In this document: one piece after another, positions 9,321 through 20,259 of the stretch
Layout: every line of letters begins with the position of its first letter
Position numbering within the stretch: position 1 is the first letter of the stretch
NCBI GenBank assembly: GCA_032622095.1
Contig: CP136061.1
Span: forward strand, 11,299,287-11,363,286
Source: Siphonodentalium dalli
Lineage: Eukaryota > Mollusca > Scaphopoda > Gadilida > Siphonodentaliidae
Direction: 5' to 3'
DNA: 64,000 nucleotides
Translations under genes and position numbers: made by a program
The notes under the pieces: generated by a model
Seen by the model: only the letters and a program-made list of their open reading frames with translations
The model's database searches: none
Told to the model about the DNA's origin: nothing

Positions 9321-11440
9321 CACAGTGGCTAAACCTTGCACAACATATAATCGGAAGTTGCTTTCGCCAAGTCGAAAAATTATATTTTAGAACATAAATA
9401 CCACAAAAGAATCAAAACAAAAACAAGTTTTCAGACCGGATAGACGGTTTCTCAACAGCAATAAACGTCAGTATAAATTGTTCATGCACATTTGCCGATC
9501 GCAAGCGGGCTCCATTTGAGCGAAGGACTCGTTTCTATAGATTAAAACGGCCTTTGATCACTTCAGAAAAAAAAAATTCTCGCAACAATTCCCTCTTCGA
9601 CTGTAATTTTAACACATATACAGCATCTGTCGGAAATCCTACTATATCGCAATGGAAAGGTCGTTTTGTGTGCAACAAATATTGATATTATCTTGTCTCG
9701 AGTGTATTCACAATCTGAAAGAAGATACTATTTATTTGGACACCCCACTCGTCAGTCTGTGGACTGTGCTGATCACTAGTTGTCAAAAATGTGTACGTCA
9801 AGTTGTGATGATGGGATATCATGAATTAGGTTTCCATATTAGACATGTTCCACCTCATGATGGCCAATATTAATCTTCAGTCACACGATGAAGGCACTGT
9901 TCCCTTCCACATCCGTTTTCCGATTTCTGGACAAAAGTTGTTCTTATATGTTCAAGCACCGAACGTAACTATATGTATCAATAGATACCGTGCTGAAATC
10001 TTTAAGTGTATTTGAAATCTATTTTAAAATGTATTATGACGTTGAATTACATGATGTAGTTCATCGAAAAGCATGGTAAGTAATTGAATACTTCTGCTCT
10101 ACATGTATACATATCATGCATATTACGTCTCGTATTCCGGTGACTCAAGAGATGAAACTCTATATTTTCAATATAAGTACCAAAAGCATCTTAAATCAAA
10201 TTAAGTAGACATAATATAATAATAATGTAGAATTAAACTTATTGAAAAACATAAAACCTCAAGTCTTGAATGTTCGTTATCAGCACTTGGAGTGATTTGT
10301 TGATTTAAGCGATAGGAAACTGACATATGCATGTACAACCAAAATCGACATCGCATGATATCTCATTTAACGGGGTACTTCCGTACATAACACACTTTTT
10401 TCAGATCGATATTATGATCAGAAGACATATTTAGACACTGTGATTGTGAACCGTACAATACAGTCTATCTCTCCAGTTGCAACGAACATTTCAATAATAT
10501 TGCGATATTGTCGTCCCAATTCTGACACAATATGTCTTATCCACACATAATTATATTAGCCAAGTCTACTTATTTGGACATTTGTGGATTTTATTGGAGA
10601 TACTGTGTCTAAAATGTGAGCATATATAGTCCTATATACAGGGACTTTATAATGTGCGAGCGCTATCTACCCCCCCCTCCATTGTTTTGGGTTTTCAATA
10701 TGAATCTAAATCGAACTACCATGTCACACCCCCTCCGTCACATCACCGTAAATATAAAGCGATGGTGCACATACGACCTGTGTGTTTTATTAGTAAATTC
10801 CCACGTATACACAATATCATCACAGAATATAACATACAGCCTCCACCCCTAAATACAGTTTGTTACCTACGGAGCCGAATAACTGTCGCTAAATGTTAAT
10901 ACCTTGTTTGATTCAGACAGAGTCTATAAGTTCAATGGCGTGATATTTCGAAGATATATTTATGTTTCAATGGGTCAAAAGGAACATATCATCACTGTAT
11001 GATTCATGTACAAGTTACAACGTCGCAACTGACGATTGTCGTCGTACACAACAAGGCGTACAGAGACTGACGAGTGGGTTGTCCAAATAGATAGTCTCTA
11101 CTTTCAGATTGTGAATACACCCGAGCCAAGGTGATGTCAATATATGTTGCACACATAACGGCCTTTCCGTTGCAATTAGTTGGATTGGAGAGGGAATTTT
11201 CGCGAAAAAATTATTTTCTGAAGGCCGTTTTTATCTATACAAAAGAGTCCTTCGCTCAACTGGAGCCCGCTTGCGATCGGTAAATGTATATGTACAATTT
11301 ATACTTACGTGTATTGCTGTTGGGAAACAGTCTATCCGGTCTGAAAACTTGTTTTTATGGTGTTTTGATTCTTCTGTAGTATTTATGTTCTAAAAGTAGA
11401 ATTTTTCGTCTTGGCGAAAGCAACTGGTTTAGCCACTGTG
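9321..11440. mobile_element. 2.1 kb element with ~380-440 bp inverted repeats and CACAGTG ends
   Basis: The left arm (about 9321-9764) and the reverse complement of the right arm (about 11060-11440) align along their length with scattered substitutions and several indels. Shared strings include TTTTCAGACCGGATAGAC, CCGATCGCAAGCGGGCTCCA and GTGTATTCACAATCTGAAAG. Both outer ends begin CACAGTGGCTAAACC. The bases directly outside are AATAT at 9316-9320 and AATAT at 11441-11445, a 5 bp direct repeat. The left arm has a 20 bp insertion 15 bp from its end compared with the right arm. The ~1.3 kb middle has no transposase, so this is a non-autonomous element. CAC(A/T)RTG-type ends and 5 bp duplications are known for Transib and RAG-like (ProtoRAG) transposons; assignment to that group is inference. 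Confidence 0.75.
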
Positions 11441-11469
11441 AATATATATGTTAGAATGCAGAATATTCA

Positions 11470-11622
11470 GTATTATTATATACTTGCCCATGAATTATAA
11501 GGTTTTAGCAGTGAGATATAAGTGATATCCCACTAGTGAGATATAAGTGATATCCCACTGGTGAAATTTATGATGTATTGACATTCATTGGGGGCCATAG
11601 GCAAGTAACTAAAGTATATAAT
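11470..11622. repeat. Small inverted-repeat element with a 25 bp tandem core
   Basis: TATTATATAC...TTGCCCATG near 11470-11491 faces CATAGGCAAG...GTATATAATA at about 11596-11622. Between them GTGAGATATAAGTGATATCC starts at 11511 and is repeated at 11536, a 25 bp tandem duplication. Confidence 0.55.
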
Positions 11623-11629
11623 AAACAGA

Positions 11630-11782
11630 ATATCCACACTTTTTCAGTGGATATGGGTTAAATCTCATTCGTGATGACAACACATTTGAATTTCCACTCG
11701 TGGCTAAAGCCACTCGTGGAAATTCAATGTTTTGTCATCACTCATGAGATATAACCAACATCCACTAAAAAAGTGTGGATAT
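11630..11782. repeat. Imperfect 150 bp palindrome
   Basis: The arm at 11630-11704 pairs with 11709-11782 around a TAAA loop. Paired parts include ATATCCACACTTTTT / AAAAAGTGTGGATAT, CATTCGTGATGACAA / TTGTCATCACTCATG and TTGAATTTCCACTCGTGGC / GCCACTCGTGGAAATTCAA. A few mismatches are spread through the stem. It is probably a fold-back type mobile remnant. Confidence 0.8.
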
Positions 11783-12332
11783 CCTCTATTTATTCATTTA
11801 ATTGTATATTATGTCATATCATTTAATAATGCATTATTTAGGCAGTACCTGGGGTTAGTATATTCCACCTGCCGAGTCCCATGGGATATGCTGCTATTAT
11901 CAGATATAGCAAAAATTAAATATTAATGTTTGACATAATTATTGTTTTACTGGCCCGACAGCATTTAGCCAGAAATCTGTTTGCGCGAAGGTTTGATCCA
12001 ATTTGAAAAATGATTGGTTGCCGAGTTCGTAAAATGAGTGTTTTCTACTATGTTCATGTCAGATGTACCTGCAACCTGGAATGGTGTTTGTAATTCACAT
12101 ATTAGAAGCACCAAATAAAGTTGTTTTTTTTAATTAAACATTAAATTGTTGTAATGTTATTCCCCGCCTACGCATCATCCATCTCTACAGGTAACTATAG
12201 CAGTGTCAGGAATCAAGTCATTGCAATAATTAAGGTTTTCAACTGATATGTACACTGGGATAGTTTGGAGTTTCTTTGCATCTTCAATGTGTCATTTTCT
12301 AGATTTCTTCATAGTGAAATGCTTTCTGGTAG
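11783..12332. other. Unassigned AT-rich DNA
   Basis: I see no repeat, hairpin or recognisable coding sequence. The 64-codon forward frame at 11732-11926 starts inside the palindrome and is not credible. Confidence 0.5.
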
Positions 12333-12747
12333 TTACATCAATTCCACCAATGAAATCAAAATTGATGCGTTAGCCCCATTAAAGCTTCCACTAATGAATC
12401 TGTTCCTGTGGTAGGCTAGTTGGATTCTCTCATGATTAGATAAACTGGTCATAAGCTGGATATTTAGTTTAGTCACATCATCTCTCACTTTTCTTATGTT
12501 CAAATATTTTGTCTCTTTTTTCGGTCCGAGCGAATTTTTCAATGCACGGTTTTAGTGCATTTACATTCCTAGTGGGGGGGGGGGGGCTGTGAGCCACTAT
12601 TATGTAATTTCGAGTAATATTCACATTCGATTGGCTGCAGTTTACGACTTCACATATTTCATGTCTTAGATGTCCACCCTCGATCTCCTCCATGTTAACA
12701 ATAGGTATGTTTGTTTTTATTGAGTATTGTTCACTCTGTTCTGACAT
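12333..12747 (-). pseudogene. Decayed LINE ORF1-like fragment
   Basis: Read on the minus strand, the first frame (12747 to 12478) contains IIVAHSPPPPT followed by KPCIEKFARTEKRDKIFEHK. That spacing resembles the RNA-binding domain of LINE ORF1 proteins, where an I..AHR motif is followed by RPIIVKFARxxxRDxV. The frame breaks near 12480 and similarity-bearing sequence seems to continue in the next frame (KVRDDVTKLNIQL, then ERIQLAYHRNRF), which fits a frameshift. There is a G tract at 12573-12586 inside the fragment. No ORF2 is next to it. The call rests on motif memory only, so a chance resemblance cannot be excluded. Confidence 0.4.
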
Positions 12748-12871
12748 GATCTTATTTCTTATGTTTTAAAATTAAAATTGTATATGTCTGGCTCAGTTTA
12801 TATTGTTCTTATCAATACCGAAAGAATTACCCTTATTACAAACTTGTGATGGTTTAAAATAACGTAAAAAA

Positions 12872-14918
12872 CACTGTTAGAAAATACTGTCGGTTTGACG
12901 GTGTCGGACCGGCGTAATCCGACGGTCCCATACCGTTTCATCATATAGTACGGTCACTACGGTGAGCCACTGTTGTGTTATATGCCCTGAAAGGTATAAG
13001 TTAAGAATTTTCGTGATTCAAAGTTCATGGCGTCAAAATTCAATAGTATATTTATCGGTGACCAAATTATATACGACAGTGATTCCATGCAGTATGATCG
13101 AATCTGACTCTGTTGATATTTAATATGTATTATTAATTGTTTAACTGTATTCAGTACAGTGATCCGGTATTAATTATGTGCAATGCGGATCCGTCTTATC
13201 TTGCTTCCGTAATTAAATTACGTCGCGGTGTCTTTATTACTAATGAATTGTCTTTTGTCATTCCGCATATTTCATCGCGGGCGCTCTACAAGCTATTGCT
13301 TTTTGTGAAAATGGGATCTGTATAGTTGTGAACTAATATGAAGACGGTCTGACTTGTGCGAAAATCGGTCTGAAATGTGCGAAAACCGGCTTAATCATTG
13401 ATATTTTCGCTAAATTATAACAACTGGGTTGTCGTCGAGCTGTCGGCTATGAATTTTCCTCATTCGACTCAGTGTTCATGTTGAAATTGACAGTGCTATC
13501 AAAGCACTGACACATTTACTATCACGAGAGGATACCGGTATAATTTACAAGAGCTTCGATGTCAACCACTGCATGGTGACAATAATATCAATAACAACAA
13601 CATATCAGCTATTAAAATGTTGACAGTGTTGTTTTTATCTTGAACTGTTCAGTTCAGTTGACTGTGTTTTGATTGTTTCAAAGCACATGCATGTACATTT
13701 ACACGATAGGATATACTGTACGCACCAGAGTAATTCGCAAGAGCTTCAATGCCAACAACAACACCGTAAACAATGAACTGACGCCTCGCAGTGGCGGATG
13801 ATCACATATCTTCAATTCCAACTTACAAGTACAATTTTCATTGAAACATGTGGATATAAGACATTGTCGTCATTCGCCATGTTATCGCCAAGTTATTACG
13901 ACAATTTACGGACCGGGAGTGCACTATTGGTTAAACGTTTTTATCAAACTATCTTTGGCTGACTCATTGATTTGGATACTAAGTGTCATGACACCAGTAT
14001 ACACAGTTTGATGCCTGATGCTATCAAAATTCATCGAAAAATATGCGACTATAGGAGAACATTGTCGCCAAATCATCGGGCACAGTTATTACGGGATCTG
14101 CTGTTGTTAATATAGCTGTTATTGATATATTGTCGTGATGTACGGAGTCGCCTGTTAAAACAAAAACTGTGTTTACAATTGACTGGACAATTTCACGCCT
14201 TACACGTTACCAAAAATTCTGCCATTAAGATGTTTTACTTTTACATGTACATACAATTTAGTTTTAACTGTGATACATGTAACTTTGTTATTTTATGTCC
14301 TAAAGGGGCATGCCGATTCATGATTTAGAATTGTCGAAATTAGTATTACACGTAAATGAATAGTGATGGGTTGGCTTTTCAGCTATTACTATAGTATTGT
14401 TTTTTATTTGCAGCCATATGTATACAGTAGTCAGTGAAAGGTGAACACATCACGCGTGCGCAGCCTTTTTCGGATTAAATTCCACGAGACAAATAACAAG
14501 TTGGATCCTCTGCAAACTGCAAAGTTTCATAAGAATTGTCTATCACTTTATGCATTGAGGAATTACGTTTCACCAAAACTATGATTATATTAGAAGAACT
14601 AAGATATATTTTTTCAGTTACTAATAATACTAGTTTCCACCATTCTAAAACATGAATCGTAATGGCTACCGGGAAATCATACTGTTACCATGTGAACTTG
14701 GCTAATTCTACGGTAAATTAGCAGATTAAGAGTAAAATATTGGTGTTGAACCGTTAAAAATACAACGGTCTGACAGTTACTGGTTACAGTCTGCCAGTAA
14801 CTTAAACGGTTTTGTACCGTGACATGCTACAGCCTGACTGTTTGTTTAATGGTCCAATGTTGTCAGCGATGTTGCGCAATATGACACCGTTAAAGCGACG
14901 GGCATTTTTATAACAGTG
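12872..14918. mobile_element. CACTG-ended DNA transposon remnant, ~2.05 kb
   Basis: The left end reads CACTGTTAGAAAATACTGTC and then GGTTTGACGGTGTC. The reverse complement of the right end reads CACTGTTATAAAAATGCCCG and then TCGCTTTAACGGTGTC. Similarity is clear over about 36 bp. Subterminal zones are rich in ACCGT/ACGGT motifs (12895-12965 and 14750-14900), as expected for CACTA/EnSpm-like elements that carry arrays of transposase-binding sites. I see no matching target-site duplication. The interior has no transposase; the frames at 13137-13325 and 14122-14328 have no recognisable domain. Chapaev-type ends are an alternative. Confidence 0.65.
13480..13790 (+). repeat. Diverged internal duplication inside the CACTG element
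   Basis: Two segments about 185 bp apart share the order 'CAAAGCAC', 'ACATTTAC', 'CACGA...AGGATA', 'CAAGAGCTTC(G/A)ATG' and 'AACAACA'. Divergence is substantial. Confidence 0.45.
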
Positions 14919-15515
14919 TAGGTGACTAAAGATAGTTCCGACGATACGTAAAAATAGATGTATCGATCCTCAAAATACCATCCTTGTGGCAGTGATATAA
15001 ATTTTGAAATAAAATGTGCAAGAAAGCCCAGCGGTCTTCCCTATTTTGGGAATCGAGTTGTATAGTTCATATTGTGTATATCGTGAATTAAAGGTACACA
15101 CAATTTGTGTACATCATTAATTTTTGCAAATTGTTATATTGTTGTTGTTGTTGTTGTTGTAACATCCAGAACAAATTATGAAAGTTAGTTGCCTGCAATT
15201 ACGAGAGCTGTACTTCTGGATGACAAACATTATATAAAGTATATAACGATTAAAGGACTGAATGCGAGTTAAAATACTCTCTCTTTAGATTGAGTTCAAT
15301 TTTAAGTGTGGGTCTATGTTATCGTGGGATATTATATCTAGTCGTTCTCACATGATCACACACAGGTTTTGTTGTTTGTGTGGTTATATGTCATTCTTTA
15401 ATATCTACCCCATCTTGGTTTCTCAAAACTTGAAATAAATTGGTTTATTCGCAAAAAAAGGTGTTGCCTCTTTTTAACACGTCCAGACTCGAACGTTCTG
15501 AAATTTTGCGAAAAA
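14919..15515. other. Unassigned DNA with a (GTT)n microsatellite
   Basis: GTT is repeated without interruption at 15141-15160. No other structure is supported in this stretch. Confidence 0.7.
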
Positions 15516-15687
15516 CCTGTGCCAATGCACTATCTTATAAATGCGAGTCTCACATAGGCAGCCTCGCATATATAAGCGCATACATTGGCCTAACAATATT
15601 TACCTTAATATTGTAAGCCAGTGCATTCTCTTATATTTGCTAAGCTCCCTATGAGAGACCCGCATACATAAAATAATGCATTGGCAC
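15516..15687. mobile_element. Old truncated relative of the MITE at 26185
   Basis: CCTGTGCCAATGCA, a TATCTTATAAATGCGAG segment, CATATATAAG and GCATACATTGGCCTAACAA match the inner part of the terminal repeats of the element at 26185-26640 in the same order. The opposite orientation follows as far as AATGCATTGGCAC. The outer TGTGACCCGCC ends are absent and the palindromes are eroded. Confidence 0.7.
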
Positions 15688-15822
15688 AATATCTTTAATG
15701 CTGCACCAGCGCAGCTCTCTTAACGAAAGGGTTAACTATACATAGGTGTGTTCGTTCACACAGATATCGTCGCCCAGTTTAACCTCAAATCGAATCGTTC
15801 GATCAAACATAACTTGTTGCTT

Positions 15823-16150
15823 CTGTACAATACTTGGTGGCTACCTCTGTATCACACTGTCTTTGTGGTTGCCTCTGTACCACATTGATGGTTACTTCTG
15901 TACCACACTTGATGAATGCCTATGTACCACACTGTCTTGGTGGTTGCCTCTGTACCACACTTGGTGGTTGCTTCTGTACCACACTTGATGAATGCCTATG
16001 TACCACACTGTCTTGGTTGTTGCCTCTGTACCACACTTGATGGTTGCATCTGTACCACACTTGATGGTTGCCTCTGTATCACCCTTGGCGGTTTCCTATA
16101 TAACACACTGTTTGATGTTTGCCTCTGTACCATACTTGATATTTTCCTCT
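15823..16150 (+). repeat. 24/28 bp minisatellite
   Basis: The string TGTACCACACTTGATGGTTG and variants of it recur about twelve times. Units are 24 bp, or 28 bp when CTGTCTTGG replaces CTTGG. Repeating-peptide frames on the plus strand (for example 15916-16188) follow from this structure. Confidence 0.85.
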
Positions 16151-16221
16151 TTATAATAGATATTAACGGAAAACACGCACAAGTATAGTTGATTGATCAA
16201 GTAATTTAGTTTTGAGGCATG

Positions 16222-16330
16222 ATAGGATACCTCTTTGCAGGGACGTGTATACTGGGGGTTGTGAGTATCTACCCACCCCAAACGTTGGTCATAGTTTTCA
16301 ACATTTTGAAATTTCATGCCTGACACAACA
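16222..16330 (-). repeat. Dispersed repeat shared with 23765-23875
   Basis: On the minus strand this reads TGTGTCAGGCATGAAATTTC, then an ATGTTGA-like stretch, then a C-rich segment and CCCTGCA. The locus at 23765-23875 has GTGTGAGGCATGAAATTTCC, then a C-rich stretch and GCGCCCCTGTC in the same order on the plus strand. Only parts are alike. Confidence 0.4.
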
Positions 16331-16619
16331 GTAGATGGAAATTTTACATCATGTATAGGGTGAAATTGTTCTCATTGTTTAATTATGTCACCAACAGTAG
16401 CATATCCTTCTACCTTTGGTCAACATTTCGGTCTGAAACCACCAGTTGTTCATTTTCCAACCTTTTGAAAATGATTGAAAATGTGCAACAGTTGGGACGT
16501 TTGAGGCGTTAGTTTAGTTGGAATGGTGCAACCTGGGAGAGCTGCAAATCATATTTCGTGAACATATCATTTTGGTCTGGTTCAATACGGGGATGTAGTT
16601 GGAAATTTCAAAATGGTCA

Positions 16620-16800
16620 CCCCCAACAGAGACCCTCCATCCACGCCCCTACCTCCCCTATCCACGCCCCTACCTCCCCTATCCACACTCTAACTCCCAT
16701 ATCCACGACATACCTCCCCTATATACGCCACTACCTCCCCTATCCACGCCCTGCATTCCATATCCACGACCCTACCTCCTTAGCCACGCCCTACCTCATC
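16620..16800 (+). repeat. ~21 bp C-rich minisatellite
   Basis: CCTCCCCTATCCACGCCCCT and its variants recur about eight times with 19-22 bp spacing. Overlapping proline/serine-rich frames on the plus strand are products of the repeat. Confidence 0.85.
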
Positions 16801-17469
16801 TAGATCAAACTGACCATGACATGAAAATAACTAAGTAAACACAACAAAATATGCATTAAGTTGATATTTGCACCACTTAATAGTTTCGGTGAGTTACAAT
16901 GCATTCCTGTAAATGCGTGTATAGCGAATGCTAGGTGACAAATGGTAACATAATTGTGTGATGCAAGCTTGAAATTGGACAAGAATGGTCATTGATGATT
17001 GAAAAACAAATTACGACAAACCAATCATGGTCGAAAGATTCAGAATGGTTTGTATTCCACGTATACGATGAAGGTTATTTCCATTCATTATTCTTTGTAT
17101 ATTTCCTCATTCGAAAAGTGTATATTTCGCTTAAATGAAGAGTGTTCTAGGGTGGCTCACGTGACACTCTTTCCACACACCCCACCCTAATCCAATACGT
17201 CCGGCGTCCAAAGTGATTCATACAGGTGACCAATTAAATTTTGCGACCCCTTGTCCGATTTGGGTCAACCAAAGGGTGTTGTGGTGTGGCACATAAGACA
17301 TCCTAAATATTTACCACACACACCCACTTCATTCAAATTAGCCGCCGCACAGAGTGGCTCAAATGGAGGACCGCAAAGAAAAGGTGTGGTTGCCACCAAA
17401 TACATCATAAACATACACACCCGATGCTAGATGGCCGCCGCCCAGAAAGGTTCACATAGGGCACGTTTG
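16801..17469. other. Unassigned DNA leading into the 34 bp array
   Basis: A possible weak duplication links the GCCGCCGCACAGAGTGGCTC segment near 17341 with the GCCGCCGCCCAGAAAGGTTC segment near 17433. Nothing else is supported. Confidence 0.4.
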
Positions 17470-20259
17470 CCATGTTCTGTATTGGAACCCCTCTGGCTGG
17501 TGGCCATTATCTGTATTGGGACCCCTGTGGCTGGTGGCCATTATCTGTATTGGGACCCCTCTGGCTGGTGGCCATTTTCTGCGTTGGGACCCCTCTGGCT
17601 GGTGGCCATTATCTGTATTGGGACCCCTCTGGCTGGTGGCCATTTTCTGCGTTGGGACCCCTCTGGCTGGTGGCCATTATCTGTATTGGGACCCCTCTGG
17701 CTGGTGGCCATTTTCTGCGTTGGGACATCTCTGGCTGGTGGCCATTTTCTGCGTTGGGACCCCTCTGGCTGTGGTCATTTTCTGCGTTGGGACCCCTCTG
17801 GCTGGTGGCCATTATCTGTCTAGGGACCCCTCTGGCTGGTGGTCATTATCTGTAGTGGGACCCCTCTGGCTGGTGGCCATTCTGTATTAGGACCCCTCTG
17901 GCTGGTGGCCATTATCTGTATTGGGACCCCTCTGGCTGGTGGCCATTATCTGTATTGGGACCCCTCTGGCTGGTGGTCATTATCTGTATTGGGACCCCTC
18001 TGGCTGGTGGCCATAATCTGTATTGGGACCCCTCTGGCTGGTTGTCATTATCTGTATTGGGACCCCTCTGGCTGGTTGCCATTATCTGTATTGGGAACCC
18101 TCTGGCTGGTGGCCATTATCTGTATTGGGATCCCTCTGGCTGGTGGCCATTATCTGTATTGGGACTTCTCTGGCTGGTGGCCATTATCTGTATTGGGACC
18201 CTACCGGCTGGTGGCCATTATCTGTATTGGGACCCCTCTGGCTGGTGGCCATTATCTGTATTGGGACCCCTCTGGCTGGTGGCCATTATCTGTATTGGGA
18301 CCCCTCTGGCTGGTGGCCATTATCTGTATTGGGACCCTTCTGGCTGGTGGCCATTATCTGTATTGGGACCCCTCTGGCTGGTGGTCATTATCTGTATTGG
18401 GACCCCTCTGGCTGGTGGCCATAATCTGTATTGGGGCCCCTCTGGCTGGTTGTCATTATCTGTATTGGGACCCCTCTGGCTGGTTGCCATTATCTGTATT
18501 GGGAACCCTCTGGCTGGTGGCCATTATCTGTATTGGGATCCCTCTGGCTGGTGGCCATTATCTGTATTGGGACCCCTCTGGCTGGTGGCCATTAACTGTA
18601 TTGGGACCCCACTGGCTGGTGGCCATTATCTGTATTGGGACCCCTCTGGCTGGTGGCCATTGTCTGTATTGGGACCCCTCTGGCTGGTGGCCATTATCTG
18701 TATTGGGACCCCTCTGGCTGGTGGCCATTATCTGTATTGGGACCCCTCTGGCTGGTGGCCATTATCTGTATTGGGATCCCTCTGGCTGGTGGCCATTATC
18801 TGTATTGGGACCTCTCTGGCTGGTGGCCATTATATGTATTGGGACCCCTCTGGCTGGTGGTCATTATCTGTATTGGGACCCCTCTGGCTGGTTGTCATTA
18901 TCTGTATTGGGACCCCTCTGGCTGGTGGCCATTATATGTATTGGGACCCCTCTGGCTGGTGGCCATAATCTGTATTGGGGCCCCTCTGGCTGGTTGTCAT
19001 TATCTGTATTGGGACCCCTCTGGCTGGTTGCCATTATCTGTATTGGGAACCCTCTGGCTGGTGGCCATTATCTGTATTGGGATCCCTCTGGCTGGTGGCC
19101 ATTATCTGTATTGGGACCCCTCTGGCTGGTGGCCATTAACTGTATTGGGACCCCTCTGGCTGGTGGCCATTATCTGTATTGGGACCCCTCTGGCTGGTGG
19201 CCATTATCTGTATTGCGACCCCTCTGGCTGGTGGCCATTATCTGTATTGGGACCCCTCTGGCTGGTGGCCATTATCTGTATTGGGACCCCTCTGGCTGGT
19301 GACCATTATCTGTATTGGGACCCCTCTGGTTGGTAGTCATTATCTGTATCTGGACCCCTCTGGCTGGTGGTCATTATATGTATTGGGACCCCTCTGGCTG
19401 GTGGCCATTATCTGTATTGGGACCCCTCTGGCTGGTTGTCATTATCTGTATTGGGACCCCTCTGGCTGGTGGCCATTATATGTATTGGGACCCCTCTGGC
19501 TGGTGGCCATTATCTGTATTGGGACCCCTCTGGCTGGTGGTCATTATCTGTATTGGGACCCCTCTGGCTGGTGGCCATAATCTGTATTGGGACCCCTCTG
19601 GCTGGTTGTCATTATCTGTATTGGGACCCCTCTGGCTGGTGGCCATTATCTGTATTGGGACCCCTCTGGCTGGTGGCCATTATCTGTATTGGGACCCCTC
19701 TGGCTGGTGGTCATTATCTGTATTGGGACTCATCTGGCTGGTGGTCATTATCTGTATTGGGACCCCTCTGGCTGGTGGCCATTATCTGTATTGGGACACC
19801 TCTGGCTGGTGGCCATTATCTGTATTGGGACCCCTCTGGCTGGTGGTCATTATCTGTATTGGGACCCCTCTGGCTGGTGGTCATTATCTGTATTGGGACC
19901 CCTCTGGTTGGTGGTCATTATCTGTATTGGGACCCCTCTGGCTGGTGGTCATTCTGTATTGGGAACGCTCAGGCTGGTGGCCGTTATCTGTATTGGGACC
20001 CCTGTGGCTGGTGGCCGTTATCTGTATTGGGACCCCTGTGGCTGGTGGTCATTATCTGTATTGGGACTCATCTGGCTGGTGGTCATTATCTGTATTGGGA
20101 CCCCTCTGGCTGGTGGCCATTATCTGTATTGGGACACCTCTGGCTGGTGGCCATTATCTGTATTGGGACCCCTGTGGCTGGTGGCCATTATCTGCATTGG
20201 GACCCCTCTGGCTGGTGGCCATTATCTGCATTGGGACCCCTCTGGCTGCTGGTCATTCT
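17470..20259 (+). repeat. 34 bp minisatellite, about 82 units
   Basis: The unit is CCCTCTGGCTGGTGGCCATT followed by ATCTGTATTGGGAC, 34 bp in all. The consensus contains no stop codon in any plus-strand frame. Because 34 is one more than a multiple of three, one long frame (17839-19302, 487 codons) and several overlapping frames pass through it, all giving the same W/G/L-rich 34-residue period. Between 17575 and 17815 a variant with TTTTCTGCGTTGG alternates with the standard TTATCTGTATTGG form, first at 68 bp spacing. A variant group (GTTGTC, GTTGCC, GGGAACCC, GGGATCCC) recurs with GGGAACCC at 18093, 18501 and 19045, intervals of 12 and 16 units. I do not call it a gene: there is no start context, no splice logic and no non-repeat coding flank. 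Confidence 0.95.

Noticed and set aside
9321-9340. hAT reading of the CAGTGGC end of the 2.1 kb element
   Set aside because: With the end set at CAGTGGC the flanking 8 bases (CAATATCA and TGAATATA) do not match; setting it at CACAGTGGC gives a matching 5 bp AATAT.
17839-19302. 487-codon open reading frame
   Set aside because: It lies wholly in the 34 bp minisatellite, overlaps equally good frames in both other plus frames, and has no non-repeat coding flank.
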